Below, one piece after another: positions 34,686 through 43,795 of a stretch of 64,000 nt of DNA. The notes beneath the pieces are model-generated. The model was not told where the DNA came from, ran no database searches, and was given only the letters and a program-made list of their open reading frames with translations. Position 1 is the first letter of the stretch, and each line of letters opens with the position of its first letter. A program made the translations under genes and the position numbers. Source of the stretch: Streptomyces sp. AC1-42W (GTDB lineage Bacteria > Actinomycetota > Actinomycetes > Streptomycetales > Streptomycetaceae); contig NZ_QKWY01000001.1 in the NCBI RefSeq assembly GCF_003248355.1, forward strand, positions 2,624,001-2,688,000, in the 5' to 3' direction.

Positions 34686-36083
34686 CTACAGCACCAGGGA
34701 CAGCAGCAGGATGAACAGCAGCGAGGCCACCGAGATGATGGTCTCCATCACCGACCACGTCTTCACGGTCTGGCCGACGTCCATGCCGAAGTACTCCTTC
34801 ACCAGCCAGAACCCGGCGTCGTTGACATGGCTGAAGAAGAGCGAGCCCGCGCCCACCGCGAGCACCAGCAGGGCCGCGTGCGCGGTGGACATGTCGGCCG
34901 CCAGCGGGGCGACAAGCCCGGCCGCCGAGATCGTCGCCACGGTCGCCGAACCGGTCGCGAGCCGGATCGCCACGGCGATCAGCCAGCCGAGCAGCAGCGC
35001 CGGGATCGACCAGTCCTCGGAGAAGTCCAGGATCATCTGCCCCACGCCGGCGTCGATCAGTGTCTGCTTGAAGCCGCCGCCCGCGCCCACGATGAGCAGC
35101 ACCCCGGCGATCGGGGCGAGGGACTTCTCCACGGTGGTGGAGAGCCGCGCCCGGGTGAAGCCGGCCGCCCGGCCCAGCGTGACCATGCCCACGAGCACGG
35201 CCGCGAGCAGCGCGATCAGCGGCGAGCCGATCACATCGGTGACCTTCTGGAGCCCCTGCTCCGGATCGTCCACCACGATGTCCACGAACGCCTTGACCAG
35301 CATCAGCACGACCGGCAGCAGGATCGTGGCCAGGGTGGCGCCGAAGCCGGGACGGCGCTCCAGCTCCTCGGAGGGCCGCTGCGGGATCATCTTCTCGGGC
35401 GCCTGGATGTCCACCCAGCGGGCGGCGTAGCGGGAGAAGACCGGACCGGCGATGATCACCGTCGGGATCGCGACGACCACGCCGAGCGCCAGCGTGACGC
35501 CGAGGTTCGCGTCGAGCGCGTCGATCGCGACGAGCGGTCCGGGGTGCGGCGGGATCAGGCCGTGCATCACGGACAGGCCGGCCAGGGCCGGGATGCCGAT
35601 GCGCATCAGGGAGTAGTTGCCGCGCTTGGCGACGAGCAGCACCACCGGGATCAGCAGGACGATCCCGACCTCGAAGAACAGCGGCAGGCCGATGACCGAG
35701 GCGATGAGAACCATCGCCCACGGCATGGCCCGCTTGCCCGTGCGCGCCAGGATGGTGTCCACGATCTGGTCGGCGCCACCGGAGTCGGCGAGCAGCTTGC
35801 CCAGGATCGCGCCGAGCGCGATCAGGACGCCGACGCCCGCGACGGTCGAGCCGAGGCCCGCGGTGAAGCTCGCTATCGTCTTCGCCGGCGCGGCACCGGC
35901 GAAGGAGCCGAGCGCCAGCGAGCCGATGGTCAGCGCGAGGAACGCGTGCATTTTGAGCTTGGTGATGAGCAGGACGATGACGGCGATGCCCGCCAGGACG
36001 GCGATGCCCAACTGCGCGTTGCCGGCCGACGTGATCGGTTCGACGGCGTCCGCTGCCAGCGTCTCGACGCTGAGACTGGTCAC
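34686..36083 (-). CDS. gntP: gluconate:H+ symporter (GntP family)
   Basis: This 465-residue permease has about twelve to fourteen hydrophobic helices and family motifs (SVMHGLIPPHPGPLVAID, SATVATISAAGLVAPL, FFSHVNDAGFWLVKEYFGM). It imports gluconate for phosphorylation by gluconokinase, whose gene lies only 11 bases upstream. The start ATG at 36083 follows that gene closely, so the two form an operon. Confidence 0.95.
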   Translation of the reverse strand: MTSLSVETLAADAVEPITSAGNAQLGIAVLAGIAVIVLLITKLKMHAFLALTIGSLALGSFAGAAPAKTIASFTAGLGSTVAGVGVLIALGAILGKLLADSGGADQIVDTILARTGKRAMPWAMVLIASVIGLPLFFEVGIVLLIPVVLLVAKRGNYSLMRIGIPALAGLSVMHGLIPPHPGPLVAIDALDANLGVTLALGVVVAIPTVIIAGPVFSRYAARWVDIQAPEKMIPQRPSEELERRPGFGATLATILLPVVLMLVKAFVDIVVDDPEQGLQKVTDVIGSPLIALLAAVLVGMVTLGRAAGFTRARLSTTVEKSLAPIAGVLLIVGAGGGFKQTLIDAGVGQMILDFSEDWSIPALLLGWLIAVAIRLATGSATVATISAAGLVAPLAADMSTAHAALLVLAVGAGSLFFSHVNDAGFWLVKEYFGMDVGQTVKTWSVMETIISVASLLFILLLSLVL

Positions 36084-36094
36084 GGTGGTGATCC

Positions 36095-36604
36095 TTAGCT
36101 GTCGAGCCGGCGCAGCGCGGCGACGGCTCGCTGGGTGATTTCCTCGGGGGTGCCGGTGACGTCCACGGCGACGCCGGCCTCGTCGTCCTCCAGGGGCTGG
36201 AGGGTGGCGAACTGCGAGTCGAGCAGGGCGGCCGGCATGAAGTGGCCCTTGCGGCCCGCCATGCGCTCCTCGATCAGGGACCGGTCACCGGTCAGATGCA
36301 GAAAGACGGCGCCGGGCGCCTCGCGGCGCAGCCGGTCGCGGTAGGCCCGCTTGAGGGCCGAACTGCTGACCACCCCGCCGAGCCCCGCCCTCCCGTGCGC
36401 CCACTGCCCGATCGCGTCGAGCCAGGGCCACCGGTCCGCGTCGTCCAGCGGGGTGCCGGTCGACATCTTGGCGATGTTCGCGGGGGGATGGAAGTCGTCG
36501 CCCTCGGCGTACGGAACGCCCAGGGCGGCGGCGAGCAGGGGGCCGATCGTGGTCTTGCCGGTCCCTGCCACGCCCATCACCACGACGACGTGGGGGGTGC
36601 TCAT
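36095..36604 (-). CDS. gntK: gluconokinase
   Basis: This 169-residue thermoresistant-type gluconokinase has P-loop VVVMGVAGTGKTTIGPLLA, then EGDDFHPPANIAKMSTGTPLDDADRWPWL and GRKGHFMPAALLDSQFATLQPL. These are standard for the enzyme that makes 6-phosphogluconate for the pentose phosphate pathway. It is the first gene of the gntK-gntP operon, divergent from the FadR-type regulator at 36747. Confidence 0.97.
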   Translation of the reverse strand: MSTPHVVVVMGVAGTGKTTIGPLLAAALGVPYAEGDDFHPPANIAKMSTGTPLDDADRWPWLDAIGQWAHGRAGLGGVVSSSALKRAYRDRLRREAPGAVFLHLTGDRSLIEERMAGRKGHFMPAALLDSQFATLQPLEDDEAGVAVDVTGTPEEITQRAVAALRRLDS

Positions 36605-36671
36605 AGCGGTGCCTCGCTGTCTCTTCGACGTCGTCCTCGACGTCGGTCCGTCGCGCTACTGAAACCTATAC

Positions 36672-36710
36672 GTACGACTTATTCAAGAGGCTGTGATGTA
36701 AACGTCGTAC
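36672..36710. promoter_or_regulatory. inverted GTACGAC/GTCGTAC repeat in the gntK-gntR gap, putative GntR operator
   Basis: GTACGAC (36672-36678) and its reverse complement GTCGTAC (36704-36710) flank a 25-base spacer between the divergent gntK and gntR genes. The region is the only AT-rich stretch nearby (CTTATTCAAGAGGCTGTGATGTAAA), fitting back-to-back promoters. Confidence 0.55.
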
Positions 36711-36746
36711 TTAATGACTCCGGGGGTCGCCCCGTACCCTGGGGCC

Positions 36747-37448
36747 ATGACCACACCTGCCCAGGGACTCCACACGCATGTCCTGGACGCCCTGGGCCTG
36801 GAGATCGCCGCCGGGGAGCATCCGCCCGGCCAGGTGCTGCGCACCGACGAGCTGGCCCGCCGCTTCGACGTCTCGCGCACGGTGGTCCGCGAGGTGATCC
36901 GGGTGCTGGAGTCCATGCACCTGGTCGAGTCGCGCCGCCGCGTCGGCGTGACCGTGCGCCCGGCCGAGGCGTGGAACGTGTACGACCCCCAGGTCATCCG
37001 GTGGCGGCTGGCCGGCGCCGACCGCCCGCGCCAGCTGCGCTCGCTGACCGTGCTGCGCTCCGCGGTCGAGCCCGTCGCCGCCTCGCTCGCCGCCCGCCAC
37101 GCCACCCCCGAGCAGTGCGCCGAGCTGACCGCCCGCGCCCTCGGCATGGTCGCCACCTCGCGCGGCGGGCAGCTGGAGGGCTACCTCGAACACGACGTCG
37201 CCTTCCACCGCATCGTCCTGAACGCCTCCGGCAACGAGATGTTCGCGCGCCTGGGCGACGTGGTCGCCGAGGTTCTGGCGGGCCGTACGCACCACCAGGT
37301 GATGTTCGAGGACCCCGACCCGGCGGCCGTCACCCTGCACGTCCGGCTCGCCGAGGCCGTACGCGCCGGGGACCCGGCCGCCGCCGAGCGGCTGACGAAG
37401 GAGATCACCGCCGGCGCCCTCCACGAGCTGGACGTCCTCGCGCCCTGA
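36747..37448 (+). CDS. gntR: GntR-family (FCD domain) regulator of gluconate genes
   Basis: This 233-residue regulator has the winged helix (QVLRTDELARRFDVSRTVVREVIRVLESMHLVESRRRVGVTVRP) and an FCD ligand domain (YLEHDVAFHRIVLNASGNEMFARLGDVV, with metal/ligand histidines also in VTLHVRLAEAV). Placement divergent from gntK and gntP fits the known actinobacterial gluconate repressor. The ATG at 36747 gives MTTPAQGLHTHVLDALG. Confidence 0.93.
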   Translation: MTTPAQGLHTHVLDALGLEIAAGEHPPGQVLRTDELARRFDVSRTVVREVIRVLESMHLVESRRRVGVTVRPAEAWNVYDPQVIRWRLAGADRPRQLRSLTVLRSAVEPVAASLAARHATPEQCAELTARALGMVATSRGGQLEGYLEHDVAFHRIVLNASGNEMFARLGDVVAEVLAGRTHHQVMFEDPDPAAVTLHVRLAEAVRAGDPAAAERLTKEITAGALHELDVLAP

Positions 37449-37550
37449 GCCCGCCCGCCGCCGCGCACCGCGTACCGTGGCCCGTGATCGATCCCGGAAA
37501 GCCGGGAGCACCGGTCTCAGCGAAGAGTCGGGAAAGGGAGTCCACAGGAC

Positions 37551-38636
37551 ATGCCGCAGCACGTACAAGGGGTCATCGCACCGGGGAAGAACGAGCCGGT
37601 GCGCGTCGAGACGATCGTCATTCCGGACCCCGGCCCCGGTGAGGCCGTGGTCGAGGTCCAGGCGTGCGGTGTCTGCCACACCGACCTGCACTACAAGCAG
37701 GGCGGCATCAACGACGAGTTCCCCTTCCTCCTCGGCCACGAGGCCGCGGGCGTCGTGGAATCGGTCGGCGAGGGCGTCACGGAGGTCGCCCCGGGCGACT
37801 TCGTGATCCTCAACTGGCGCGCGGTGTGCGGCCAGTGCCGCGCCTGTCTGCGCGGACGCCCGTGGTACTGCTTCGACACGCACAACGCCCGGCAGAAGAT
37901 GACCCTCCTCGACGGCACCGAGCTGTCCCCGGCCCTGGGCATCGGCGCCTTCGCCGAGAAGACCCTCGTCGCCGCCGGCCAGTGCACCAAGGTGGACCCC
38001 GCCGTCTCCCCGGCCGTCGCCGGACTCCTCGGCTGCGGCGTCATGGCCGGCATCGGCGCCGCCATCAACACCGGCCAGGTCGGCCGGGGCGACTCCGTCG
38101 CCGTCATCGGCTGCGGCGGCGTCGGCGACGCGGCGATCGCGGGCGCCCGGCTGGCCGGCGCGGCCCGGATCATCGCCGTCGACATCGACGACCGCAAGCT
38201 CGCGACCGCGAAGACGATGGGCGCCACCCACACCGTCAACTCCCGCTCCACCGACCCCGTCGAGGCCATCCGCGCACTGACCGGCGGCAACGGCGCCGAC
38301 GTCGTCATCGAGGCGGTCGGCCACCCGGAGACGTACAAGCAGGCGTTCTACGCCCGCGACCTCGCCGGCACCGTCGTCCTCGTCGGCGTACCCACCCCCG
38401 ACATGCGGCTCGAACTCCCGCTGCTCGACGTCTTCGGCCGCGGCGGCTCCCTCAAGTCCTCCTGGTACGGGGACTGCCTGCCCTCCCGCGACTTCCCGAT
38501 GCTGGTCGACCTCCACCAGCAGGGCCGGCTCGACCTCGAAGCGTTCGTCACCGAGACCATCGGCCTCGGCGACATCGAGCAGGCGTTCGGCCGGATGCAC
38601 GACGGCGACGTGCTGCGCTCGGTGGTGGTCTTCTGA
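37551..38636 (+). CDS. S-(hydroxymethyl)mycothiol dehydrogenase (mycothiol-dependent formaldehyde dehydrogenase)
   Basis: This 361-residue zinc MDR enzyme oxidises S-hydroxymethyl-mycothiol, the adduct of formaldehyde with mycothiol, using NAD+. Zinc motifs are [11 protein letters not shown] and LGHEAAGVV, and [15 protein letters not shown] for the structural zinc. The family-specific [10 protein letters not shown] and [31 protein letters not shown] are present. Its stop shares one base with the ATG of the next MBL hydrolase gene. mshC, needed to make mycothiol, is in the same window at 61799. Confidence 0.95.
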   Translation: MPQHVQGVIAPGKNEPVRVETIVIPDPGPGEAVVEVQACGVCHTDLHYKQGGINDEFPFLLGHEAAGVVESVGEGVTEVAPGDFVILNWRAVCGQCRACLRGRPWYCFDTHNARQKMTLLDGTELSPALGIGAFAEKTLVAAGQCTKVDPAVSPAVAGLLGCGVMAGIGAAINTGQVGRGDSVAVIGCGGVGDAAIAGARLAGAARIIAVDIDDRKLATAKTMGATHTVNSRSTDPVEAIRALTGGNGADVVIEAVGHPETYKQAFYARDLAGTVVLVGVPTPDMRLELPLLDVFGRGGSLKSSWYGDCLPSRDFPMLVDLHQQGRLDLEAFVTETIGLGDIEQAFGRMHDGDVLRSVVVF

Positions 38637-39265
38637 TGGCCGCCCGCATCGACCACCTCGTCACCTCCGGCACCTTCGCCCTCGACGGCGGCGAGTGGGA
38701 CGTCGACAACAACGTCTGGATCGTCGGCGACGACGCCGAGGCCGTCGTCATCGACGCCGCCCACGACGCCACCGCCATCCGGGACGCCCTCGGCGGCCGT
38801 ACGCTGCGCGCGATCATCTGCACCCACGCGCACAACGACCACATCGACGCCGCCCCGGCCCTCGCCGACGTCACCGGCGCGCCGATCCTGCTCCACCCGG
38901 ACGACCTGCCGCTGTGGCAGCGGACCCACCCGGACCGGGCACCCGACGGCGAACTGACCGACGGCCAGGAGATCACCGTCGCGGGCACCACGCTCACCGT
39001 GCTGCACACCCCGGGACACGCCCCCGGCGCGGTCTGCCTCCACGCCCCCGCACTGGCCACCGTCTTCACCGGGGACACCCTCTTCCAGGGCGGCCCCGGC
39101 GCCACCGGCCGGTCCTTCTCGTCCTTCCCGGTGATCGTCGAGTCCATCAGGGAGCGGTTGCTCACCCTGGACCCGGCGACCGAGGTACGCACCGGGCACG
39201 GCGACTCCACCACCATCGGCGCGGAGGCCCCGCACCTGGACGAGTGGATCGCCCGCGGCCACTGA
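38636..39265 (+). CDS. metallo-beta-lactamase-fold hydrolase, probable S-formylmycothiol-linked enzyme
   Basis: This 209-residue MBL protein has the metal motif THAHNDHID and further ligands in HTPGHAPG, FTGDTLF and GHGDST. Its ATG overlaps the stop of the mycothiol formaldehyde dehydrogenase (TGATG), so both are translated together. Since that enzyme yields S-formylmycothiol, hydrolysis of this thioester is a natural second step. That assignment is inferred from context and from glyoxalase-II-like similarity. Confidence 0.92.
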   Translation: MAARIDHLVTSGTFALDGGEWDVDNNVWIVGDDAEAVVIDAAHDATAIRDALGGRTLRAIICTHAHNDHIDAAPALADVTGAPILLHPDDLPLWQRTHPDRAPDGELTDGQEITVAGTTLTVLHTPGHAPGAVCLHAPALATVFTGDTLFQGGPGATGRSFSSFPVIVESIRERLLTLDPATEVRTGHGDSTTIGAEAPHLDEWIARGH

Positions 39266-39270
39266 CGGTT

Positions 39271-40206
39271 CTACCGATCCGGCCACGCGGAGAGCCGCAG
39301 CCCGCTCTCGAAGCGGCGCGGCTCTCCCGTGACCGGATCGGTGAACTCCAGTACGCGGGCCAGCAGTTGCAGCGGACGCGAGAAGTCGCCGGGCGCGGGG
39401 TCCGGCGCGGTCACCGGGTAGACCGGGTCGTCGACCAGCGGCAGGCCCAGGCTGTTCATGTGCACCCGCAGCTGGTGCGTGCGTCCCGTGGCGGGCAGCA
39501 GCCGGTAGCGGCCGAACCCGTCCCGGTGCTCCAGCAGCTCGATCCGGCTCTCGCTGTTCGGCTCGCCCGGCTCCTCGCGCGCCGCGAGCACCCCGCGCTC
39601 CTTCACGATGCGGCTGCGCACCGTACGCGGCAGCACCAGACCCGGATCGTACGGGGCCACCGCCTCGTACTCCTTGCGCACCAGCCGGTCCCGGAACAGC
39701 GTCTGGTACGCCCCGCGCTCCGCCGGCCGCACCACGAACAGCACCAGCCCGGCCGTCAGCCGGTCCAGCCGGTGCGCGGGCTGGAGCAGCGGCAGCCCCA
39801 GATCGCGCCGGAGCCGGGCCACCGCCGTCTCGGTGATGTGCCGGCCCCGCGGCATCGTCGCCAGGAAGTGCGGCTTGTCCGCGACGACCAGATGCTCGTC
39901 CCGGTACACCACCCCGACCGGGAACGGCACCGGCCGCTCCGGCGCGAAGTCCCGGTGGAACCAGAGGTGGCGGCCCGCCGTGTACGGCTCGTCGCCGGAG
40001 ACCGGGCCCGCCGTCGAGACGAACCGGCCCCCGGCGAGCAGCGCCTCCACCCGGTCGGCCCCGATCGCCCCGGCGAACCGGTCCAGCAGATGGTCCCGGA
40101 CCGTCGCCCACCGGCCCTCCGGATCGGCCGGCAGCCGCACCCGGACCGGGTCCACGCCGTCGCGCTGGGGGAGCGGCGAGGGCGGCGGCTTCGCCCGGCC
40201 CCTCAC
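39271..40206 (-). CDS. RluA-family RNA pseudouridine synthase
   Basis: This 311-residue enzyme has the catalytic motif QPAHRLDRLTAGLVLF with the invariant Asp, then RLLPATGRTHQLRVHMNSLGLPLVDDPVYP. It converts uridine to pseudouridine in RNA; whether the target is rRNA or tRNA cannot be told. It converges tightly on the MBL gene (five bases between stops). Confidence 0.93.
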   Translation of the reverse strand: MRGRAKPPPSPLPQRDGVDPVRVRLPADPEGRWATVRDHLLDRFAGAIGADRVEALLAGGRFVSTAGPVSGDEPYTAGRHLWFHRDFAPERPVPFPVGVVYRDEHLVVADKPHFLATMPRGRHITETAVARLRRDLGLPLLQPAHRLDRLTAGLVLFVVRPAERGAYQTLFRDRLVRKEYEAVAPYDPGLVLPRTVRSRIVKERGVLAAREEPGEPNSESRIELLEHRDGFGRYRLLPATGRTHQLRVHMNSLGLPLVDDPVYPVTAPDPAPGDFSRPLQLLARVLEFTDPVTGEPRRFESGLRLSAWPDR

Positions 40207-40288
40207 CGCCGACCCCCGGCGGTCACCGGCACACAGTTCGTCATCATCGTGCCGGGCATCCTTTCACGGCGCGCGGGGCGGGCCCGGC

Positions 40289-41464
40289 TCAGCTCTCCGC
40301 CGGGAGCGTCACCTTCAGCGGGCCGCAGCCGATCCGCTCCGCCTCCGCCGCCGCGTAGGCCGGCAGCAGGTCGCGGGCGAACGTGAAGCGGCCGCGCTCG
40401 TGCGTGGCCCGCAGCTGCTCCAGGACGAACATCACCTGCCCGGTCTGGCAGATCGCCCGGTACACCGCCCGGTTGCCGCCGATCCGGCCGTAGCCGGTGC
40501 TGCCCTTGACGGGCGTGCCGGAGCGCAGCACGTCCCAGGAGTAGATCTCGGCCAGCACCGGGTCCACCACCGTCGTCAGCCGCACCGACGCCTCCCGGAA
40601 GCTGAGCCCCGCCTCGCAGACCCGCGCCGGTCCGCCCGAGCCGCCGGAGCGGGACTGCTTCAGCTCCTTGCGGTACGCCGCCGGCAGGGCGAGGCCCTTG
40701 ATGCCGCAGAACGCGTCGGCGTCGGCGTCCTGCCACTTCACCGGCGCCGGCAGCTCGCGCGGCAGCCGGTAGGTGCCGGAGCAGCCGAAGTCGTCGATGA
40801 CCCCGTTGGCCACGTCGATCAGCGCGTCGGTCAGCGCGTTTCGGTCCCGCAGGGTGTGCTCGGTGGAGACCTCGAAGTCGGCCCGGCCCATCCCGATGTC
40901 CACCACGGTGGGCCCGGTGAAGTCGTGGCGCCCCGTGCACTCCTGCGGCAGGGCGATCCAGGCGCGCGAGGACGACGTCATGCCGGGCAGCCCCTCGCCC
41001 AGCCACACCATGCCCGGGGACAGGAAGTCGCGCGGCCAGGTCTGCGCGTCGGTGCCCCGCAGCCCGTCCAGCCGGCGCACGTTCACCGTGACCTGGCGGC
41101 GGGCCCGTTCGCCCTCGTAGGAGGTGATGCGGCACTGCCCGTACATCCCGCCGTCGCCCATCGGGTCGGTGCGCAGCTCCTGCTCGTCCGTCACCGTTCC
41201 GCGGTCCCCGAACAGCGACTCCATGGCGCCGGAGCCCAGCGAGTCCCAGCACGGCGAGGACCCCGTCAGCGGCAGCGTGTCCGTGCGCCAGGCGACCGTG
41301 CCGGCGCCGAGCAGCGCCCCGGCCAGCGCGGCGGCGGTCACGGCCCGCGCGGTACGGCTGCGCAGCAGCCGGCGTACGAAGGGGGGCCGGGGCTCCTCGG
41401 GCAGCGGCGCCGGGGCCGTCACGGCCGTCTCCCCGGGCTGCGCCCCACTGGTCTCCTCGCTCAC
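40289..41464 (-). CDS. membrane-anchored secreted protein, paralogue A
   Basis: I do not recognise the family. The 391-residue protein has a cytoplasmic Pro/Glu-rich start, one hydrophobic anchor (AVTAAALAGALLGAGTVAW) and an extracellular part with several cysteines (CWDSLG, CRITSYEG, CTGRHDF, CSGTYRL, CGIKGLALP, CQTGQVMF, CGPLKV). Its start overlaps the stop of the neighbouring gene by four bases. The neighbour has the same layout (SYCWGAW / CWDSLG after the anchor, QTGQV-like and IGCG endings), so the two are tandem paralogues that probably act together. Confidence 0.8.
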   Translation of the reverse strand: MSEETSGAQPGETAVTAPAPLPEEPRPPFVRRLLRSRTARAVTAAALAGALLGAGTVAWRTDTLPLTGSSPCWDSLGSGAMESLFGDRGTVTDEQELRTDPMGDGGMYGQCRITSYEGERARRQVTVNVRRLDGLRGTDAQTWPRDFLSPGMVWLGEGLPGMTSSSRAWIALPQECTGRHDFTGPTVVDIGMGRADFEVSTEHTLRDRNALTDALIDVANGVIDDFGCSGTYRLPRELPAPVKWQDADADAFCGIKGLALPAAYRKELKQSRSGGSGGPARVCEAGLSFREASVRLTTVVDPVLAEIYSWDVLRSGTPVKGSTGYGRIGGNRAVYRAICQTGQVMFVLEQLRATHERGRFTFARDLLPAYAAAEAERIGCGPLKVTLPAES

Positions 41465-42525
41465 GCGTCCTCACCGCTTCCACAACCGATGCGCTTGCCC
41501 GCGGACTCGACGAAACGGTCGAAGACCCGCCGGTCGGAGGGGCGTCCCCGGTCCTGGAGACCGGCCTCCACATGCCCGTAGAACACCGTGGGCCGGCCGC
41601 CGCAGTCACGGCGCACCAGCCCCTCGGCAGCGCCCTCCGGGAGCACCCGGAAGAGGTCCGCCAGCCGGGTGCCGCTCGCCATCACGTACTGCGCGGACGG
41701 CTCGTCGGGCAGCCGCAGCGTCTTCCACACCACCGAGCAGGTCTGGAGCCGGTCGGTGACCGCGCCCACCTGCTGCTTGTAGCGCATCCCCTCGCCGTAG
41801 TCGAAGGTCATCCCCGGAATCCGGCACAGCGGCGTCCGGGCCGTCTCCTCGTCCTCGGCCACCGTCACCATCGGGGAATGGCTGCCCAGCGGCCGCGCGG
41901 GCGCGCAGCCGGCCTTCTTCATACCGGTGTTGGCGGCGTCGAGCAGCAGGCCGAGCACCTCGGTGCGGGTGCCGATCGTGAACGGCATGGCCACCTTGCC
42001 GAGATGGCCGTCGCCGGTGCCCTCGCTGCGGATCGTCACCACGGTCGGCTCGCCGTCGTCGTCGCAGGCCTGCGGCAGGACCAGCAGGCCCCGGTCGCCG
42101 GCGACCAGGCCGTCGAGCCCGTCCGGCAGCGGGGACGCCGAACCGTGGAAGTACCGGGCCAGCCAGTCCCGGCGCTCCTTCACCCCGCGGGGCGCCGTCC
42201 CGTACTCCAGGGTCACCGCCTCCCGGAAGGACAGCGAGTCGTCGGAGTCGTCGTCGGCCACCTCGGAGGCGACCGTGACCGTACAAGTGCCCTGCGGGCG
42301 GGCGGCCGTGGGCGCTGCGGACTCGGTGGCGCGCCGCTTCGAGCCGGACTTGTCCAGCGCCCCGTCCCCCAGGAACGACGCGCCGCTGTCCTGCTGCCAC
42401 GCGCCCCAGCAGTAACTCTCCCTGAACGGGCCGCTGTCCGTCGCCCACAGCACGGTGCCGGTCGCCAGCACCACCCCGGCCACCACCCCGGCGACAACCG
42501 CCGTTCGTCGCCTGCCGATGCCCAT
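41461..42525 (-). CDS. membrane-anchored secreted protein, paralogue B
   Basis: This protein of about 354 residues has one N-terminal anchor (TAVVAGVVAGVVLATGTVLWATDSG) and a cysteine-containing exported domain (SYCWGAW, CTVTVASE, PQACDDDGE, KKAGCAPARP, CRIPGMTFDYGEG, CSVVWKTL, ERIGCG-like KRIGCGSG ending). Layout and endings parallel the next gene, which begins four bases before this stop. ATG at 42525 or GTG at 42528 are equally possible. No known domain is evident; a role at the cell surface is inferred only from the anchor. Confidence 0.8.
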   Translation of the reverse strand: MGIGRRRTAVVAGVVAGVVLATGTVLWATDSGPFRESYCWGAWQQDSGASFLGDGALDKSGSKRRATESAAPTAARPQGTCTVTVASEVADDDSDDSLSFREAVTLEYGTAPRGVKERRDWLARYFHGSASPLPDGLDGLVAGDRGLLVLPQACDDDGEPTVVTIRSEGTGDGHLGKVAMPFTIGTRTEVLGLLLDAANTGMKKAGCAPARPLGSHSPMVTVAEDEETARTPLCRIPGMTFDYGEGMRYKQQVGAVTDRLQTCSVVWKTLRLPDEPSAQYVMASGTRLADLFRVLPEGAAEGLVRRDCGGRPTVFYGHVEAGLQDRGRPSDRRVFDRFVESAGKRIGCGSGEDA

Positions 42526-42649
42526 CACATTCCCCCTGGCCACAGCAAAGATCGAACAAAGAGACGATGCTACGGCGTGTGGCGTGACCCGCGCGAACGG
42601 GGTCACCGCTGGGAACCGGTCACCAGGGGCGCGCCGCGCATCGGAAACG

Positions 42650-42687
42650 ACACGGGCCCGCAGTTCCTGAGAACCGCGGGCCCGTGT
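42650..42687. terminator. hairpin terminator, originally downstream of tRNA-Leu
   Basis: ACACGGGCCCGC and GCGGGCCCGTGT form a perfect 12-bp stem with a 14-base loop. It is adjacent to the displaced tRNA 3' copy at 42689. In the uninterrupted chromosome it would lie directly after the tRNA-Leu gene. Confidence 0.75.
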
Positions 42688-42688
42688 A

Positions 42689-42713
42689 TTGGTGTCCGAG
42701 GGGGGACTTGAAC
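42689..42713. repeat. left attachment site: displaced 25-bp copy of the tRNA-Leu 3' end
   Basis: These 25 bases (TTGGTGTCCGAGGGGGGACT plus TGAAC) match 48912-48936 exactly, where they form the acceptor stem, part of the T arm and CCA of tRNA-Leu. Beyond base 42713 the tRNA similarity stops. Confidence 0.9.
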
Positions 42714-42832
42714 TCTCCTCTTGGGCACCAGTCCCCAACTGCTCTGACCTGGGGAAACGCACGTCGACAGGCTGGATTTCGGCGGGCGTTTCTCCTGTTC
42801 CTTCCTGCAGTTTCAGGCCCTCTCGGGCGCCT

Positions 42833-42861
42833 GTTGGTCATGCGTTGGTCACGTGACCAAC
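42833..42861. repeat. GTTGGTCAC arm-type repeats, left end
   Basis: GTTGGTCA at 42833-42840 is followed by GTTGGTCAC at 42844-42852 and its exact inverse GTGACCAAC at 42853-42861; the last two form a perfect 18-base palindrome. The same motif occurs twice at the right end. Repeated short sites inside both ends of an integrated element are typical arm-type integrase binding sites. Confidence 0.6.
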
Positions 42862-43089
42862 CCTCCTCCGAGGCGTCCGTCCCTGGTCGGGCATCCTGGA
42901 CCGCGCCACGGGGCTACGCCCAGTCTGCACGGGCGCGTACGTGACCACGTACCGGGGGTGGCTGGGGCGGTCGGGGACCTGTTTATGCAAGGACACGCAT
43001 AGTCGCGTTCACGCATAGACGCGTAGCGCCACCCCCTCTACTGTCGGTGGGCAGGCGGCCCAAACGGGGCCAGGGCAAGGGGGTTTGGC

Positions 43090-43299
43090 ATGTCCGAACG
43101 TTCGGCACTCACCCGCCTCACGGGCAACGGCAACGGCGAGTGCGGGGAGAAGGACTGCCCGAACGTGTACCGCACGGCCACGGGATCGTTCGTCGTGCAG
43201 GGCGACGTGTCCGACGCCTTCACCCCGCCCGCCGGGGAAGGGCTCGTGGAAATCCCGGAAGCGGTTCTCAGGGAGGCAGTCCGTGCACTTGGATGGTGA
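43090..43299 (+). CDS. small element-encoded protein of unknown function
   Basis: This 69-residue acidic protein has two cysteines in GECGEKDCPNVYRTATGSFVVQGD and an amphipathic C-terminus (VEIPEAVLREAVRAL). It overlaps the DUF6879-type gene by 17 bases, so the two are translated together. Proteins of this layout often precede DUF6879/Scr1-like pairs on streptomycete mobile elements. Its role is unknown. Confidence 0.7.
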   Translation: MSERSALTRLTGNGNGECGEKDCPNVYRTATGSFVVQGDVSDAFTPPAGEGLVEIPEAVLREAVRALGW

Positions 43300-43795
43300 T
43301 GCGTGGAATGACTGCTTCGATTCCATGGAGGGTGAGGCGTGGCGGCTGGAGACACTGCCCGTTTACACCATGCCCCAGGAAGCGGAGAAGCTGAAGCGCT
43401 TCCTCGCAGGGGAGAAGTCGCCGGACGATTACACCTCGGCATGGATGGACGAGGTCCGGCAATGGGCCTCGGAAGGGAAGCGTGTCGGCAGGGTGCACGT
43501 CGTGACTCGCCCGCTCTCGGACTACATCCGGTTCGAGTTCGAGTATTACTACCGGCATCACGTGAAGGTGGGCGAGGATGTCCGCATTCTCGACCTCACC
43601 GACCGAGAGAACCCGGGGCTTCCCGGCCAGGACTTCTGGATGTTCGATGAGTCCAAGGTGGTTCTGATGAACTACCGGGCGGACGGGACGCAGATAAACC
43701 GGGAGCTGTACGAGGGTGATCCTGAGCCATATCGACAGTGGAAGCGGATTGCCATGGCCGAGTCGGTTCCATTCCTGGAGTACGTGAGCGGGTGA
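43283..43795 (+). CDS. DUF6879-type protein, partner of the Scr1-like regulator
   Basis: This 170-residue protein has the DUF6879 character: W-rich start (DAWNDCFDSMEGEAWRLETLPVYTMPQEAE), WASEGKRVGRVHVVTRPLSDYIRFEFEYYYRHHVKVGEDVRILDL, and FDESKVVLMNYRADGT. The GTG at 43283 has AGGGAGG upstream. Its stop overlaps the start of the helix-turn-helix gene (GTGA). Such proteins sit beside Scr1-type regulators and may be their effector or toxin-like partner; this is not demonstrated. Confidence 0.85.
   Translation: MHLDGDAWNDCFDSMEGEAWRLETLPVYTMPQEAEKLKRFLAGEKSPDDYTSAWMDEVRQWASEGKRVGRVHVVTRPLSDYIRFEFEYYYRHHVKVGEDVRILDLTDRENPGLPGQDFWMFDESKVVLMNYRADGTQINRELYEGDPEPYRQWKRIAMAESVPFLEYVSG

Noticed and set aside
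42684..42944. Small ORF starting MYWCPRGDLNSPLGHQ (and a similar WCPRGDLNPHAR frame at 48900-48951)
   Set aside because: These are translations of antisense tRNA-Leu sequence in the attachment repeats, a well-known false gene.
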